The notes under the pieces are model-generated. The model saw only the letters and a list, made by a program, of their open reading frames with translations. It had not been told where the DNA came from and did no database searches. 64,000 bases of DNA from Flavobacterium defluvii (GTDB taxonomy: Bacteria > Bacteroidota > Bacteroidia > Flavobacteriales > Flavobacteriaceae). Positions 26,629-36,349 of this stretch are shown piece by piece; positions within the stretch are counted from its first letter, which is position 1; every line of letters starts with the position of its first letter. The DNA lies in the NCBI RefSeq assembly GCF_900129555.1, contig NZ_FQWC01000003.1:434001-498000 (forward strand). The letters run 5' to 3'. The translations under genes and the position numbers were made by a program.

Positions 26629-27822
26629 ATGTACGGTAAAATTAAAGAACATCTGCAAAGTGAGCTGCAGACAATCGAAGAAAATGGAATTTTCAAAAAA
26701 GAGCGAATTATAACTTCTGCGCAAGGAGCAGAGATTACAATTTCGACAGGAGAGAAAGTTTTAAATTTTTGTGCCAATAATTATTTAGGACTTTCATCGC
26801 ACCCTGAGGTAGTCCAGGCTGCAAAAGACGCAATGGATACACATGGTTTCGGAATGTCATCTGTACGTTTTATTTGCGGAACACAGGATATTCATAAAAC
26901 TTTAGAAAAAAAGATTGCCGATTTTTATGGTACAGAAGATACTATATTATATGCAGCAGCTTTTGATGCAAATGGAGGAGTTTTTGAACCTTTATTAGGA
27001 GAAAACGATGCGATTATTTCAGATAGTTTAAATCATGCTTCAATTATAGATGGGGTTCGTCTTTGTAAAGCGGCTCGTTATCGTTATGACAACAGCAACA
27101 TGGAAGATCTGGAACAGCAGTTAATAAAAGCAAATGAAGCAGGAGCTCGTTTTAAATTAATTGTAACGGATGGTGTTTTCTCTATGGATGGTTTAGTAGC
27201 GCCTCTGGATAAAATCTGTGATCTTGCTGATAAATACGATGCATTAGTTATGGTTGATGAATGCCATGCTGCCGGATTCATTGGTGCAACAGGAAAAGGA
27301 ACGCTTGAAGCAAAAGGGGTAATGGGTCGGGTTGATATTATAACAGGTACATTAGGAAAAGCATTAGGCGGAGCAATGGGTGGTTACACAACAGCTAAAA
27401 AAGAAATTATTGAGATTTTACGTCAGCGATCAAGACCATATTTGTTTTCAAATTCATTAGCGCCGTCCATTGTAGGGGCATCTATAAAGGTTTTTGAGTT
27501 GTTAGAGAGAGACACAACGCTTAGGGATAAGTTAGAATGGAATACTAATTACTTTAAGGAAGGAATGAAAAAAGCCGGCTTTGATATAATTGACGGTGAT
27601 TCTGCAATTGTGCCCGTAATGCTTTATGATGCAAAATTATCGCAGACAATGGCAAACGAACTTTTAAAACATGGTATATATGTGATTGGATTTTTCTTTC
27701 CTGTAGTCCCAAAAGACAAAGCAAGAATCAGAGTACAGCTTTCCGCTGCACATACTAAGGAACATTTAGACAAAGCTATAGAAGCATTTATATTAACAGG
27801 TAAAATGTTAAAAGTTATATAA
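26629..27822 (+). CDS. kbl: Glycine C-acetyltransferase (2-amino-3-ketobutyrate CoA ligase)
   Basis: PLP-dependent alpha-oxoamine synthase of 397 residues, the standard size. The cofactor lysine is Lys244 in [15 protein letters not shown]. The region [16 protein letters not shown] near residues 210-225 holds the ring-binding Asp and His. High similarity to Kbl: it converts 2-amino-3-ketobutyrate and CoA to glycine and acetyl-CoA in threonine breakdown. The threonine dehydrogenase partner is not in this window. The gene lies between the AddA-like gene and ompA. Confidence 0.93.
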   Translation: MYGKIKEHLQSELQTIEENGIFKKERIITSAQGAEITISTGEKVLNFCANNYLGLSSHPEVVQAAKDAMDTHGFGMSSVRFICGTQDIHKTLEKKIADFYGTEDTILYAAAFDANGGVFEPLLGENDAIISDSLNHASIIDGVRLCKAARYRYDNSNMEDLEQQLIKANEAGARFKLIVTDGVFSMDGLVAPLDKICDLADKYDALVMVDECHAAGFIGATGKGTLEAKGVMGRVDIITGTLGKALGGAMGGYTTAKKEIIEILRQRSRPYLFSNSLAPSIVGASIKVFELLERDTTLRDKLEWNTNYFKEGMKKAGFDIIDGDSAIVPVMLYDAKLSQTMANELLKHGIYVIGFFFPVVPKDKARIRVQLSAAHTKEHLDKAIEAFILTGKMLKVI

Positions 27823-27868
27823 TTACCACATTGGAGTAATTTTTGTAGGTTTTTTTTAACATTTGATT

Positions 27869-27898
27869 TTGTATTTAAAAAATTTGGTGTTACTTTTG
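27869..27898 (+). promoter_or_regulatory. ompA promoter
   Basis: TTG at 27869-27871, 19-base spacer, then TACTTTTG at 27891-27898: a perfect match to TTG-N17..23-TANNTTTG. The leader to the ATG at 27936 is about 33 bases. This fits a strongly expressed outer-membrane protein. Confidence 0.85.
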
Positions 27899-27935
27899 CT
27901 TGTAATTAACTAAATTGTAATTAAAAAAATTAAGT

Positions 27936-29402
27936 ATGAAACATCTTAACAAACTTTTAGTTGCTGTGATGATGGCGATGGGTTTAAGTTCTCACGCGCA
28001 AGACAGTAACAATCCATGGGCGATCTCTTTTGGGGTTAATGCTGTGGATACAAGGACTAGTGCAAGTCCAGATCATGTTGACTTTTTCCCTGCACACTTT
28101 TCTCAGCCATTTGATGTAAAAGGTAACTGGAATATTCTTCCTTCTTTATCTTACATTGGTGTGTCTAGATATGTTGGTAGTGGTTTCTCTGTAGGTTTAC
28201 AAGGATCTGTGAACAAAATCGACAAATATGTTGTTTTTGATCCAACTAATCCAGCTCACGATGCAAGAGGTCTAGTTGTTTACAATCCTGGTGATTTAAT
28301 GTACTACGGAATTGATGCTACTATCAAATACAGCTTCCAGGAATTAATCAAATCTAAAGTGATTGATCCTTCGTTATCTGTTGGTGGAGGTTATACTTTC
28401 TTCGGAGATAGCAGCTATGGAACTGTTAACCCAGGTGCTGGTTTAACTTTCTGGTTTACTGACGCTATTGGTCTTGAGTTAGCTACAAGATACAAATGGT
28501 CTGTGAGCGGAGATAGAGAAGATGCTGCTGGTGTTCCAGACGCTCCATCTCACTTCCAACACACTGCTGGTCTTGTATTCAAATTTGGTGGAAAAGACAC
28601 TGACGGTGACGGTATCTACGATAAAGATGATGCTTGTCCAGATGTTGCAGGTTTAAAACAATTCAACGGATGTCCTGATACTGACGGTGACGGAATCGTT
28701 GACGCTTCTGATGCTTGTCCAAATGAATTTGGTTTAGCTGCATTAAACGGATGTCCAGATAGAGATGGTGACGGTGTTGCTGATAAAGATGACGCTTGTC
28801 CTGATACTGCTGGTTTAGCTGCTTTAAAAGGTTGTCCTGATACTGACGGAGACGGAATCGCTGATAAAGATGATAAATGTCCTACAGTTGCAGGTCCAAA
28901 AGAAAATGGTGGTTGTCCTTTCTTAGACGCTGATAAAGATGGTGTTTTAGATAAAGATGATGACTGTCCTACAGTTGCTGGTCCAGCTAGTAACAGAGGA
29001 TGTCCTGAAGTATCTTCTCAAGCTTTAGAAGATCTTAAAGTTCAAGCTAGAGCAATCTACTTCAACTCAGGAAAAGCTACTTTCAAAACTGGTGACAAAG
29101 AAACTCCAGCTAGATTAGATGCTATTAAAGAAATCCTTAAAAACTATCCAAACGCGAAATTCAGCATTGAAGGACACACAGATAACACAGGTTCTGCTAA
29201 AATCAACCAAAAATTATCTGAGGACAGAGCTAAAGCTGTATTAGATGCATTAGTTCAAAGAGGTGTTAACCCAGAGAACTTAGAAGCTAAAGGATTTGGA
29301 TCTTCTCAACCAGTTGCTAGTAACAAAACTGCTGCAGGTAAAGCACAAAACAGAAGAACTGAAATTAAACACGTAGGTTCTAAATACCAAGGTAAACTAT
29401 AA
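27936..29402 (+). CDS. ompA: OmpA-family protein with TSP3 repeats
   Basis: 488-residue outer-membrane protein. A signal peptide (1-21, ending SHAQ) precedes an N-terminal beta-barrel of about 190 residues. Five thrombospondin type-3 calcium-binding repeats follow ([19 protein letters not shown] and four similar units, each ending in GCP or similar). A C-terminal OmpA peptidoglycan-binding domain follows, with the conserved EGHTDNTGS and SEDRAKAV segments. The TSP3 linker is characteristic of Flavobacterium and relatives. It anchors the outer membrane to the cell wall and is probably abundant. It has its own strong promoter and terminator. Confidence 0.95.
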   Translation: MKHLNKLLVAVMMAMGLSSHAQDSNNPWAISFGVNAVDTRTSASPDHVDFFPAHFSQPFDVKGNWNILPSLSYIGVSRYVGSGFSVGLQGSVNKIDKYVVFDPTNPAHDARGLVVYNPGDLMYYGIDATIKYSFQELIKSKVIDPSLSVGGGYTFFGDSSYGTVNPGAGLTFWFTDAIGLELATRYKWSVSGDREDAAGVPDAPSHFQHTAGLVFKFGGKDTDGDGIYDKDDACPDVAGLKQFNGCPDTDGDGIVDASDACPNEFGLAALNGCPDRDGDGVADKDDACPDTAGLAALKGCPDTDGDGIADKDDKCPTVAGPKENGGCPFLDADKDGVLDKDDDCPTVAGPASNRGCPEVSSQALEDLKVQARAIYFNSGKATFKTGDKETPARLDAIKEILKNYPNAKFSIEGHTDNTGSAKINQKLSEDRAKAVLDALVQRGVNPENLEAKGFGSSQPVASNKTAAGKAQNRRTEIKHVGSKYQGKL

Positions 29403-29425
29403 TTTACTTTAGTAAATAAATACAG

Positions 29426-29456
29426 AAAAGCCATTCTTAATTGAATGGCTTTTTTT
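29426..29456 (+). terminator. Terminator of ompA
   Basis: AAAAGCCATTC and GAATGGCTTTTTTT form a perfect hairpin with TTAATT loop. It ends only 12 bases before the start of the AddB-like gene. Confidence 0.9.
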
Positions 29457-29467
29457 ATTTTTATAAA

Positions 29468-32230
29468 ATGATAAATACTTCTTTTCTAGAAAAAATTGCA
29501 GCTGTTGTAATTCAGGAATACTCAGACAAACTTGCTGAAACTACTATTGTTTTACCAAACAAAAGAGCTAAAGTTTTTTTAATCGAAGCGCTTAAAAAAC
29601 AAACTTCTAAAACGATACTTTCTCCGGAAATTATTAGTATTGAAGATTTTGTTCAGGACGTTGCTTCAATACGATCTGTAGATTCAATTGAGTTGCTGTT
29701 TGAGTTTTATGAAGTTTATTTATCGGTTACAGAAAAACAGCATCAGCAGTCTTTTGAGCTTTTTGCTAATTGGGCAAAAACACTTCTGCAGGACTTTAAC
29801 GAAATTGATCGTTATCTGTTAGATCCTAATCATGTTTTGTCTTATTTAAAAGATATTGAAGATATTAAGAAATGGGGAATAGAAGTCGAAAATAAAACCA
29901 AACTTCTGGAAAATTATATCGACTTTTGGAAGCTTCTTCCATTATACTATGATTCGCTTTATAATCATCTCTTAAATAAATCTATCGGTTATCAAGGTTT
30001 GATTTACAGAGAAGCAGTAAATAATCTAGATCATTTTTCAAATACTATTTCGAATCGCAAATTTATTTTTGCTGGTTTTAATGCTTTGAATGCTGCAGAA
30101 GAAAAGATTGTGCAGCATCTTTTGGCTCTGGATCAGGCAAAGATTTATTGGGATGTCGATCAAACATTTTTAAATGACCCTTTTCACGATGCAGGACTTT
30201 TTGTGCGCCGCTTTAAAGAGAGCTGGAAACATTATAAATTTCATCCTTTTGAATGGATTGTAGATGATTTTTCTCAAACCAAAAACATCAAAGTAATTGG
30301 AACTCCAAAAACTATAGGACAGGCTAAAATAGCGGGAAGCATTATTGAGGATTTGATAAATGAAAACCCGATGGTTTCTCTTGATAAAACAGCAATAGTT
30401 CTGGGTGAAGAAAACTTATTAATTCCGGTTTTATATTCACTTCCTTCGTCGGTTGGAGCTTTGAATATTACCATGGGATATTCGGGAAAAAATAATCCAT
30501 CACAAATATTGGTGGCCAAATTTTTTAAAATGCATACCAATGCATTATCGCGAACAGGCGGCAGTTATGTTTTTTATTATAAAGATGTCCTGGATATTTT
30601 GACACATCCATTGGTTGAACCGTATGCAAAAACAAATCATATTGTTCGGGTGATCAAAGAAAATAATTATACTTTTATTACACTAAATAAGATTTTAGAA
30701 CTTAATCAAAATCCTTCTGAATTGTTTTCTTTATTATTTCAAAAATGGGAAAATGGTTCAATTGCTGTTCTTGAAAATATTTCAGCAATCTTACTTCTTA
30801 TAAAACAGAATTTTAATAATGATAATGAAGAAGAAAAAATAGCCAAAACTTTTGTCTATGCCGTTTTTAAAGTGATTAATAAACTCATTAATTATTATTC
30901 GCAGCATACGCATATAGATAACATCGATACACTTCATGCAATTTATAAGCAGATAATTGATGTTGCCGAGGTCTCTTTTGAAGGTGAACCGCTGCGTGGA
31001 CTTCAAATTATGGGAGTCCTGGAAAGCCGTGTTCTCGATTTTGATACCGTGATTGTAACTTCTATGAATGAAGGGAAGTTTCCGGCAGGAAAATCTCAAA
31101 ATTCATTTATTCCTTATGATGTAAAAAAAGAATTAGGTCTGCCTACTTTTAAAGAAAAAGATGCTATTTATACCTATCATTTTTACCATTTACTGCAAAG
31201 AGCAAAAAACATTTATTTGATTTATAATACAGAAAATGACGGATTGGACGCCGGCGAAAGGAGCCGTTTTATAACGCAGCTTGAAGTTGAGAAAAAATCG
31301 AAACATAATCTTACTTTTGATATCTATAATCCAGTTTTACCAACAACAGCTTATCAGCCAATGGTTATTCCAAAATCTGAAGCAGTTATGGAACGTTTGA
31401 GAGAAATTGCTTCTACGGGTTTTTCTCCTTCGGCTTTAACAAGTTATATTCGAAATCCTATTGAATTTTATTTCCAAAAAATTCTTCGCATTCGTGAAGT
31501 AGAAGAAGTCGAGGAAAATATTGCTTTAAATACGCTTGGAACGATTATTCACGAAACATTAAAAGCGTTGTACGAACCTTTTATTGGCAAATTTATTTCA
31601 GAATCGGATCTAGAAAATTGTTTCAAATTATTAGATAACGAAGTTTTGAAACAATTTAAACTGGTTTACAAAGAAGGTGAAATTAAAAAGGGTCGTAATC
31701 TTCTGGCTTTTGAAGTTGCAAAACGCAATGTTTCAAATTTCTTAAAAATTGAATTAGAATCAATTAGTAATGGAGATGCGATTCAGATTCTAGCTTTAGA
31801 ACAAACTTTTGAACGAAATCTTGTTCATCCGGGTCTCCCGTTTCCGGTTTTAATTAAAGGAAATGTGGATAGAATTGAACTTCGCAACGGAAAAATAAGA
31901 ATCATCGATTATAAGACCGGAAAAGTCGAAAAAACAAACGTTATACTTAAATCCTGGGATGGATTAACTCAGGAGCTTAAAAATGATAAAATTATTCAGG
32001 TTTTGGCTTATGCTTTTATGTTTGAAGAAAATGCAGGAAATGTTCCAATAGAAGTTGGAATTATTTCTTTTAAAAACTTAAAATCAGGATTTTTGCCTTT
32101 TGGATTTAGAGAAGATAAAGATCTGGATATAACGGTTAGCAGAGCAACTTTAAATAATTATTTAGAAGAAATTGTTTTGCTTTTGAAAGAGATTTTTGAT
32201 AGCAATATTCCTTTTGAGGAAAAAGTTTAG
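29468..32230 (+). CDS. AddB-like PD-(D/E)XK nuclease
   Basis: 920 residues from ATG 29468. The C-terminal PD-(D/E)XK nuclease motif is IRIIDYKTGKV near residue 815, and the final third has the AddB/RecB-family nuclease layout (FSPSALTSYIRNPIEFYFQKIL near residue 655). The N-terminal two-thirds resembles an inactive helicase-like region, as in AddB. It is the expected partner of the AddA-like protein at 23389-26547. The frame is open upstream to 29441 with a TTG, but that lies inside the ompA terminator hairpin, so the ATG is chosen. Expression may depend on read-through of the terminator or on a weak promoter that I cannot see. Confidence 0.83.
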   Translation: MINTSFLEKIAAVVIQEYSDKLAETTIVLPNKRAKVFLIEALKKQTSKTILSPEIISIEDFVQDVASIRSVDSIELLFEFYEVYLSVTEKQHQQSFELFANWAKTLLQDFNEIDRYLLDPNHVLSYLKDIEDIKKWGIEVENKTKLLENYIDFWKLLPLYYDSLYNHLLNKSIGYQGLIYREAVNNLDHFSNTISNRKFIFAGFNALNAAEEKIVQHLLALDQAKIYWDVDQTFLNDPFHDAGLFVRRFKESWKHYKFHPFEWIVDDFSQTKNIKVIGTPKTIGQAKIAGSIIEDLINENPMVSLDKTAIVLGEENLLIPVLYSLPSSVGALNITMGYSGKNNPSQILVAKFFKMHTNALSRTGGSYVFYYKDVLDILTHPLVEPYAKTNHIVRVIKENNYTFITLNKILELNQNPSELFSLLFQKWENGSIAVLENISAILLLIKQNFNNDNEEEKIAKTFVYAVFKVINKLINYYSQHTHIDNIDTLHAIYKQIIDVAEVSFEGEPLRGLQIMGVLESRVLDFDTVIVTSMNEGKFPAGKSQNSFIPYDVKKELGLPTFKEKDAIYTYHFYHLLQRAKNIYLIYNTENDGLDAGERSRFITQLEVEKKSKHNLTFDIYNPVLPTTAYQPMVIPKSEAVMERLREIASTGFSPSALTSYIRNPIEFYFQKILRIREVEEVEENIALNTLGTIIHETLKALYEPFIGKFISESDLENCFKLLDNEVLKQFKLVYKEGEIKKGRNLLAFEVAKRNVSNFLKIELESISNGDAIQILALEQTFERNLVHPGLPFPVLIKGNVDRIELRNGKIRIIDYKTGKVEKTNVILKSWDGLTQELKNDKIIQVLAYAFMFEENAGNVPIEVGIISFKNLKSGFLPFGFREDKDLDITVSRATLNNYLEEIVLLLKEIFDSNIPFEEKV

Positions 32231-32594
32231 TAGCGTTGAAATTGATTTACCTAATAGTTCTGCCGTTCCTCAGATGATCAAATTTTCTCGCGCTAAACAA
32301 AACCAGTACCTTTTTAAAGATTTATAATTTTATTCTGATAATTTTAAATCAGAACCAAAAATGGAGATTTTGAAGAAAGTTCTCTTATTTAAAATTAAAA
32401 ATTATGTTTAGAGGTTTTTTAAAATTGATTGGGTTTTATGAACAATTTCCAATAGCAATTATCAGCAGACTAAATTGGCAGAAAAAAACCGAATACAAAA
32501 TATAGAAAGCCAAATTAGTTTTCTATTTATAAAAATGTAATCCTTTTTAAAATTAATAAAAATTTGATGAGAAGCTAAAACTCACTAATAAAGG

Positions 32595-32635
32595 AAAAAG
32601 CTGCGAGTATTATTGAATAATTACCGCAGCTTTTT
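32595..32635. terminator. Bidirectional hairpin terminator
   Basis: AAAAAGCTGCG pairs with CGCAGCTTTTT (with inner AGTATTATTG/AATAATTAC). It sits just past the stop of the 47-residue ORF on the minus strand and may also stop plus-strand transcripts. Confidence 0.8.
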
Positions 32636-32646
32636 GTAAGTAGTTT

Positions 32647-32790
32647 TTAACTAAATATTTTTTTGAAGAAGCCTTTCTTTTCAGATTCTTGTGAGTTCGG
32701 ATTGTTTACTGGTCCGTTTTCAAAACGAAATCTTCTAAACTTCATCAGTTTTACATTTAAATCAAAGCGTAATTCGTCTACTGTTTTCAT
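32647..32790 (-). CDS. Possible 47-residue basic protein
   Basis: Short frame from ATG (32788-32790) with the sequence MKTVDELRFDLNVKLMKF then RRFRFENGPVNN and a lysine/phenylalanine-rich tail GFFKKIFS. It is followed at once by the hairpin at 32595-32635 and preceded by a TAAATTTG-type -7 box (minus strand, 32806-32813). These signals make it more likely than a chance frame. The end pattern (KKGFFKKIFS) faintly recalls the tail of the 68-residue protein at 22317. It is not in a family that I recognise; a real but small gene is a moderate bet. Confidence 0.55.
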   Translation of the reverse strand: MKTVDELRFDLNVKLMKFRRFRFENGPVNNPNSQESEKKGFFKKIFS

Positions 32791-33040
32791 CTGAATAATT
32801 TTTTCCAAATTTACTAAAAACTTCTATTAAACTGATTATCTGTGCATAGCAAAACTATGTTTTAAATTTTATGGATAAAAATGTTTCTTTTTTGAATAAT
32901 TCCCATTTTTCTATTAAATATTTTTGAAGATTTTCTTTTAAAAATTGACTTAAATTATACTATAAATAAAAGTGAGTCAGATAGTTGTGTGTCTATGTTT
33001 TTTTAACAAGTGTTTATCGAACAATTCTCCTTATTAAAAA

Positions 33041-33048
33041 TAACTTTG
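33041..33048 (+). promoter_or_regulatory. Putative -7 box of the copy-2 roadblock pair
   Basis: TAACTTTG matches TANNTTTG and ends 25 bases before ATG 33074. No TTG -33 element is seen. Confidence 0.45.
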
Positions 33049-33073
33049 AATTTCTTAAATAATTGACAGTATT

Positions 33074-33394
33074 ATGATCGACTTAAATACATTGGTTGAA
33101 GAGACAGGAGCAGAGTCTGGAATTAGTTTTAATATAGATGGAATTTTATTAGAATCTGTAAACTTAGAATATGATGGAAATGTGGCCGCAATGATTGGGA
33201 TGATTTTAAAAATGTGTTTAGAAATGTCCGAAGATGTTAATAATGGCGACTTAAAACAAGTCATGATTAAAAATAATGATGGTATTGTAGTTGCAAATAA
33301 AAGCCAGGATGATAATTGTGTAGCATTGCTTTCTAAAGACATTAGTAAAATGGGGCTTTTACTTCGAAAAATGGATACTGTTTTTAGCAACTAA
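33074..33394 (+). CDS. Roadblock/LC7 domain protein (first gene, copy 2)
   Basis: 106-residue roadblock/LC7-like protein: ESGISFNIDGILLESVNLEYDGNVAAMIGMILKMCLEMSEDV, LKQVMIKNNDGIVVANKS, NCVALLSKDISKMGLLLRK. It is paralogous to 21780-22136 with the same segments in the same order, but shorter at the amino end. It is soluble, with no signal or membrane segment. The next gene follows 26 bases later in the same order as in copy 1, so a two-gene module was duplicated. Function unknown; possible regulator of a small GTPase encoded elsewhere. Confidence 0.72.
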   Translation: MIDLNTLVEETGAESGISFNIDGILLESVNLEYDGNVAAMIGMILKMCLEMSEDVNNGDLKQVMIKNNDGIVVANKSQDDNCVALLSKDISKMGLLLRKMDTVFSN

Positions 33395-33420
33395 TTTTAA
33401 ACCAAATATTATATATACAC

Positions 33421-33795
33421 ATGTCAGATTTTTTACAAAATTTTCAAAATGATTTAAAAGAAAATGTTAGCGGATTTATAGCAGTTTCAGTAACTGAGGT
33501 TGAGACAGGAATGTCTTACTGCTCACTTTCTGTTCGACCAGATTTTGATCCGGAATTAGCATCTGCTTATAATTTAGAAGTTGTAAAAGCAAAAATAAAC
33601 GCCATTAAAGCTTTAGGATTAGATCAAAAAATAAACGATATATTAATTACATTGACGGATCAAATACATATTATAGATGTTTCTGAAGACGGCCAGTATT
33701 TTATTTACTTAGCTGTTGATGCTAAAAAAGCAAATCTTGGATTAACAAGAGCTACTTTAGGGAAATTTAAGAAAGATATTATTTCAAAACTATAA
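33421..33795 (+). CDS. Small protein of a roadblock/LC7 pair (second gene, copy 2)
   Basis: 124-residue paralogue of 21367-21747, more than half identical by eye. Shared stretches include GFIAV(A/S)VTE(I/V)ETG, FDPELA(A/S)AYNLEVVKAK, (V/I)KALGL and DILITL(S/T)(N/D)QIHIID. It again follows a roadblock protein directly. The gene ends before a converging hairpin shared with the hydrolase gene. The strong conservation of the NLEVVKAK and QIHIID surfaces between copies marks them as candidate partner-contact sites. Confidence 0.68.
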   Translation: MSDFLQNFQNDLKENVSGFIAVSVTEVETGMSYCSLSVRPDFDPELASAYNLEVVKAKINAIKALGLDQKINDILITLTDQIHIIDVSEDGQYFIYLAVDAKKANLGLTRATLGKFKKDIISKL

Positions 33796-33813
33796 CTTTT
33801 GCCCCCAAAATGA

Positions 33814-33851
33814 AGAAAAGGCTGTTTCGTATTGTGCGAAATGGCCTTTTC
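33814..33851. terminator. Bidirectional terminator between roadblock copy 2 and hydrolase
   Basis: AGAAAAGGC and GCCTTTTCT pair, with an inner TTTCG/CGAAA stem around TATTGTG. The genes on both sides converge on it. Confidence 0.72.
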
Positions 33852-33875
33852 TGCTTTTATAAAGTTATTTGTTTA

Positions 33876-34652
33876 TTAGTTGAAGAAGTCTAATAAAACA
33901 GGTTTTAATTCTTCTTTGTTTTCGATGTGACTCATATGTCCGTCTTCAAACGTAACCAATTCTGCTGTTGTATCTTCTATTTGAGTGAGATTTTCTTCGT
34001 AATTTAAAACAGGATCTTTTTTTCCAAGAATCAATAACACCGGAAATCTGTTTTCCTGCAAAAGCCATTCACGGTCTTTGCGTATTTTCATTCCTTCCAG
34101 CGAAGCAACAATTCCCTGTAAAGGCGTTTTTAGAGCTTCTTCTTTTACTTTTTCAATCTCGTCGACTAAACGTATTCTGTTGTTTTCGCTGAATAAATTT
34201 GCAATCGAAAGGCTTACAAAATTCACATAGTTTTGTTTTACAGCTTTTATGGCACGTGTTCTGTTTAGCTTTTTTTCGGCGCTGTCTTCTTTTGAAGTAG
34301 AATTTAATAAAACCAATTTTTTGATTTTGGTTGGATATAATTCGGCGAAAGCCAAAGCAACATAACCGCCCATTGAATGTCCGAGAATAATAGCTTTTCC
34401 AATTTTTAAATTTTCCAAAACTTCATTTACTGCATTGGCATTATCTTCCATTTCGTGTACATAACCCAAGCAATCAGTTTCTCCGTGGCCTAATAAATCG
34501 ATTGTAATAACGCGGTATTTTTTTGAAAACAATTCAACATATTCTGCCCACATTTTTTTGTTTTCTAGAAAGCCGTGAAGCAGTACAATTGTGTTTCCTT
34601 CTCCAGAATCAGTAAAAGATATTTTGGTATTTTTATATAGGATATTTTTCAA
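33876..34652 (-). CDS. Alpha/beta hydrolase
   Basis: 258-residue alpha/beta-hydrolase. The oxyanion-hole motif HGF is at residues 26-28 (VLLHGFLENKKMW), the nucleophile elbow GHSMGG has Ser93, the acid is the Asp of ILGKKDPVLNYEEN, and the histidine is in DGHMSHIE near residue 245. No signal peptide is present, so it is cytoplasmic. The family includes esterases, haloperoxidases and MenH/BioH-like enzymes; the substrate cannot be read from sequence. It is a single gene between a converging terminator and pepP. Confidence 0.9.
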   Translation of the reverse strand: MKNILYKNTKISFTDSGEGNTIVLLHGFLENKKMWAEYVELFSKKYRVITIDLLGHGETDCLGYVHEMEDNANAVNEVLENLKIGKAIILGHSMGGYVALAFAELYPTKIKKLVLLNSTSKEDSAEKKLNRTRAIKAVKQNYVNFVSLSIANLFSENNRIRLVDEIEKVKEEALKTPLQGIVASLEGMKIRKDREWLLQENRFPVLLILGKKDPVLNYEENLTQIEDTTAELVTFEDGHMSHIENKEELKPVLLDFFN

Positions 34653-34775
34653 AACATTTTTTTTAAAGTATAAAACGCAAAGATAAAAAAGCTAAAGCCA
34701 TATAAGAAATATAAGTTCGTTTCAGTTAAAAATAGTAAGCAATTGAGTTCAAATTAGTTAATCTAAACGGTTAAA

Positions 34776-34811
34776 AAAAAAGACGATTTCTATTCAAAGA
34801 AACCGTCTTTT
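34776..34811 (-). terminator. Terminator of pepP
   Basis: AAAAGACG and CGTCTTTT pair, with an inner ATTTCT/AGAAA stem. It lies 27 bases downstream of the pepP stop codon on the minus strand. Confidence 0.77.
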
Positions 34812-34837
34812 ATCTATAATCTTGATTCTAATTTCTG

Positions 34838-36130
34838 TTAAGAATTCATCAAACTCTCAATTTCGTCAGCTTCAACCGGAATATTGCGCATTAAATTAAA
34901 AGGTTCTCCTTTTTCCTGAACCACAACGTTATCTTCTAAACGAATTCCGAATTTTTCTGCCGGAATGTAAATTCCCGGTTCAACCGTGAATACCATATTT
35001 GGTTTCATTGGTTCGTGAAGCAATCCGTAATCGTGCGTGTCAAGTCCCATGTGGTGAGAAGTTCCGTGCATGAAATATTTTTTATAAGCTGGCCATTCAG
35101 GATTTTCGTTCTGAACATCGGCTTTGTCAATTAAGCCTAAACCAAGCAGCTCAGAAGTCATGATTTTACCCACTTCAACATGATATTGTTTCCAAAGAGT
35201 TCCCGGTGTAAGCATTTTTGTAGCTTCATTTTTAACTCTCAAAACAGCATTGTAAACCGCTTTTTGACGATCAGAAAAACGTCCCGAAACTGGAATTGTT
35301 CTCGTCATATCACTAGAATAGTTTGCATATTCTGCCGCAACGTCTAATAATAATAAATCTCCGGCTTTACATTGCTGGTTGTTTTCGATATAATGTAAAA
35401 CATTTGCATTGTTTCCAGAAGCGATAATTGGCGTGTAAGCAAAACCTTTAGAACGGTTACGGATGAATTCATGAGCCAATTCGGCTTCAACTTCATATTC
35501 GGTAACATTTGGTTTTACGAATCCTAATAATCTGCGGAAACCTTTTTCTGTTATATCACAAGCGTGCTGAATCAAATCGATTTCTTCGCTTTCTTTTACA
35601 GAACGCAATCTTTGTAAAATCGGGTTGCTTTTTGCAACGTTGTGAGCCGGATAACGCTCTTTCCACCATTTTACAAAACGAGCTTCACGAGTTTCTGTTT
35701 CTACAGTTGCGCGGTAATGTTCGTTGGTGTTGATATACATTGTATCGGCATACGTCATCATTTCGTTCAAAACTTTATGAAAATCCTGTAACCAATAAAC
35801 TGTTCTAATTCCCGAAACCTGAAAAGCACGTTCTTTAGTCAGTTTTTCACCTTCCCAAACTGCGATGTGGTCGTTGGTTTCTCTCAAAAAAAGAATTTCT
35901 CTTTGACTTTCGTAAGGCGCATCTGGAAACAAAAGCAAAACGCTTTCTTCCTGATCTACACCACTCAGATAAAAAATATCTCTATGTTGTGCAAATGGCA
36001 AAGTACTGTCGGCACTAATTGGATAAATGTCATTTGAGTTGAATACTGCAACAGAATTTGGTTTCATTTCAGCCATGAACTTTCTGCGGTTTTTTACAAA
36101 AAGAGCGCTGTTTATTTGATGATATTTCAT
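34838..36130 (-). CDS. pepP: Aminopeptidase P (M24 family Xaa-Pro peptidase)
   Basis: M24B metallopeptidase of 430 residues, the usual size of bacterial aminopeptidase P. The five metal ligands can be placed: two Asp in LLLDVAAEYANYSSDMTR, His in MHGTSHHMGLDTHDYG, Glu in VFTVEPGIYIP and Glu in IRLEDNVVV. The N-terminal creatinase-like domain covers about residues 1-160. It removes N-terminal residues ahead of proline in the cytoplasm. A possible -7 box TAATTTTG lies on the minus strand at 36159-36166. Confidence 0.93.
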   Translation of the reverse strand: MKYHQINSALFVKNRRKFMAEMKPNSVAVFNSNDIYPISADSTLPFAQHRDIFYLSGVDQEESVLLLFPDAPYESQREILFLRETNDHIAVWEGEKLTKERAFQVSGIRTVYWLQDFHKVLNEMMTYADTMYINTNEHYRATVETETREARFVKWWKERYPAHNVAKSNPILQRLRSVKESEEIDLIQHACDITEKGFRRLLGFVKPNVTEYEVEAELAHEFIRNRSKGFAYTPIIASGNNANVLHYIENNQQCKAGDLLLLDVAAEYANYSSDMTRTIPVSGRFSDRQKAVYNAVLRVKNEATKMLTPGTLWKQYHVEVGKIMTSELLGLGLIDKADVQNENPEWPAYKKYFMHGTSHHMGLDTHDYGLLHEPMKPNMVFTVEPGIYIPAEKFGIRLEDNVVVQEKGEPFNLMRNIPVEADEIESLMNS

Positions 36131-36349
36131 AATTATTTCGTTTTTGAACTTCGAATTTCAAAATTACGTTTTTTCAGTAAACAGCACGAAATTGATTTCT
36201 TAAAGTTTTATTATTTGTTTTGGTTCTAATTGTGATGCGTTTGTTTAACCACAATGAACGCAAAGATTGAAAAATCTTAGTATTTCATAATCTCTATAGT
36301 ATTATTTTAATTCTTATTTTCGATTAGAAAAACATTAAAACAAAAATGA

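Larger units (their letters stand above)
32231..33073. other. 843-base region with one small minus-strand ORF
   Basis: The gap between the AddB-like gene and the second roadblock pair has no sizeable gene. Contents: AT-rich DNA with weak 30-codon frames to 32590, a bidirectional hairpin at 32595-32635, the 47-residue frame at 32647-32790, and a possible TAACTTTG box at 33041-33048. A decayed gene cannot be excluded in the first 350 bases. Confidence 0.5.

Noticed and set aside
29441..29467. Earlier TTG start for the AddB-like gene
   Set aside because: It lies in the stem of the ompA terminator; ATG 29468 gives the normal protein start.
32404..32505. 33-residue frame starting MFRGFLKLIGFYEQF
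   Set aside because: Very short, with no promoter box or terminator that fits; it may be chance or a remnant.
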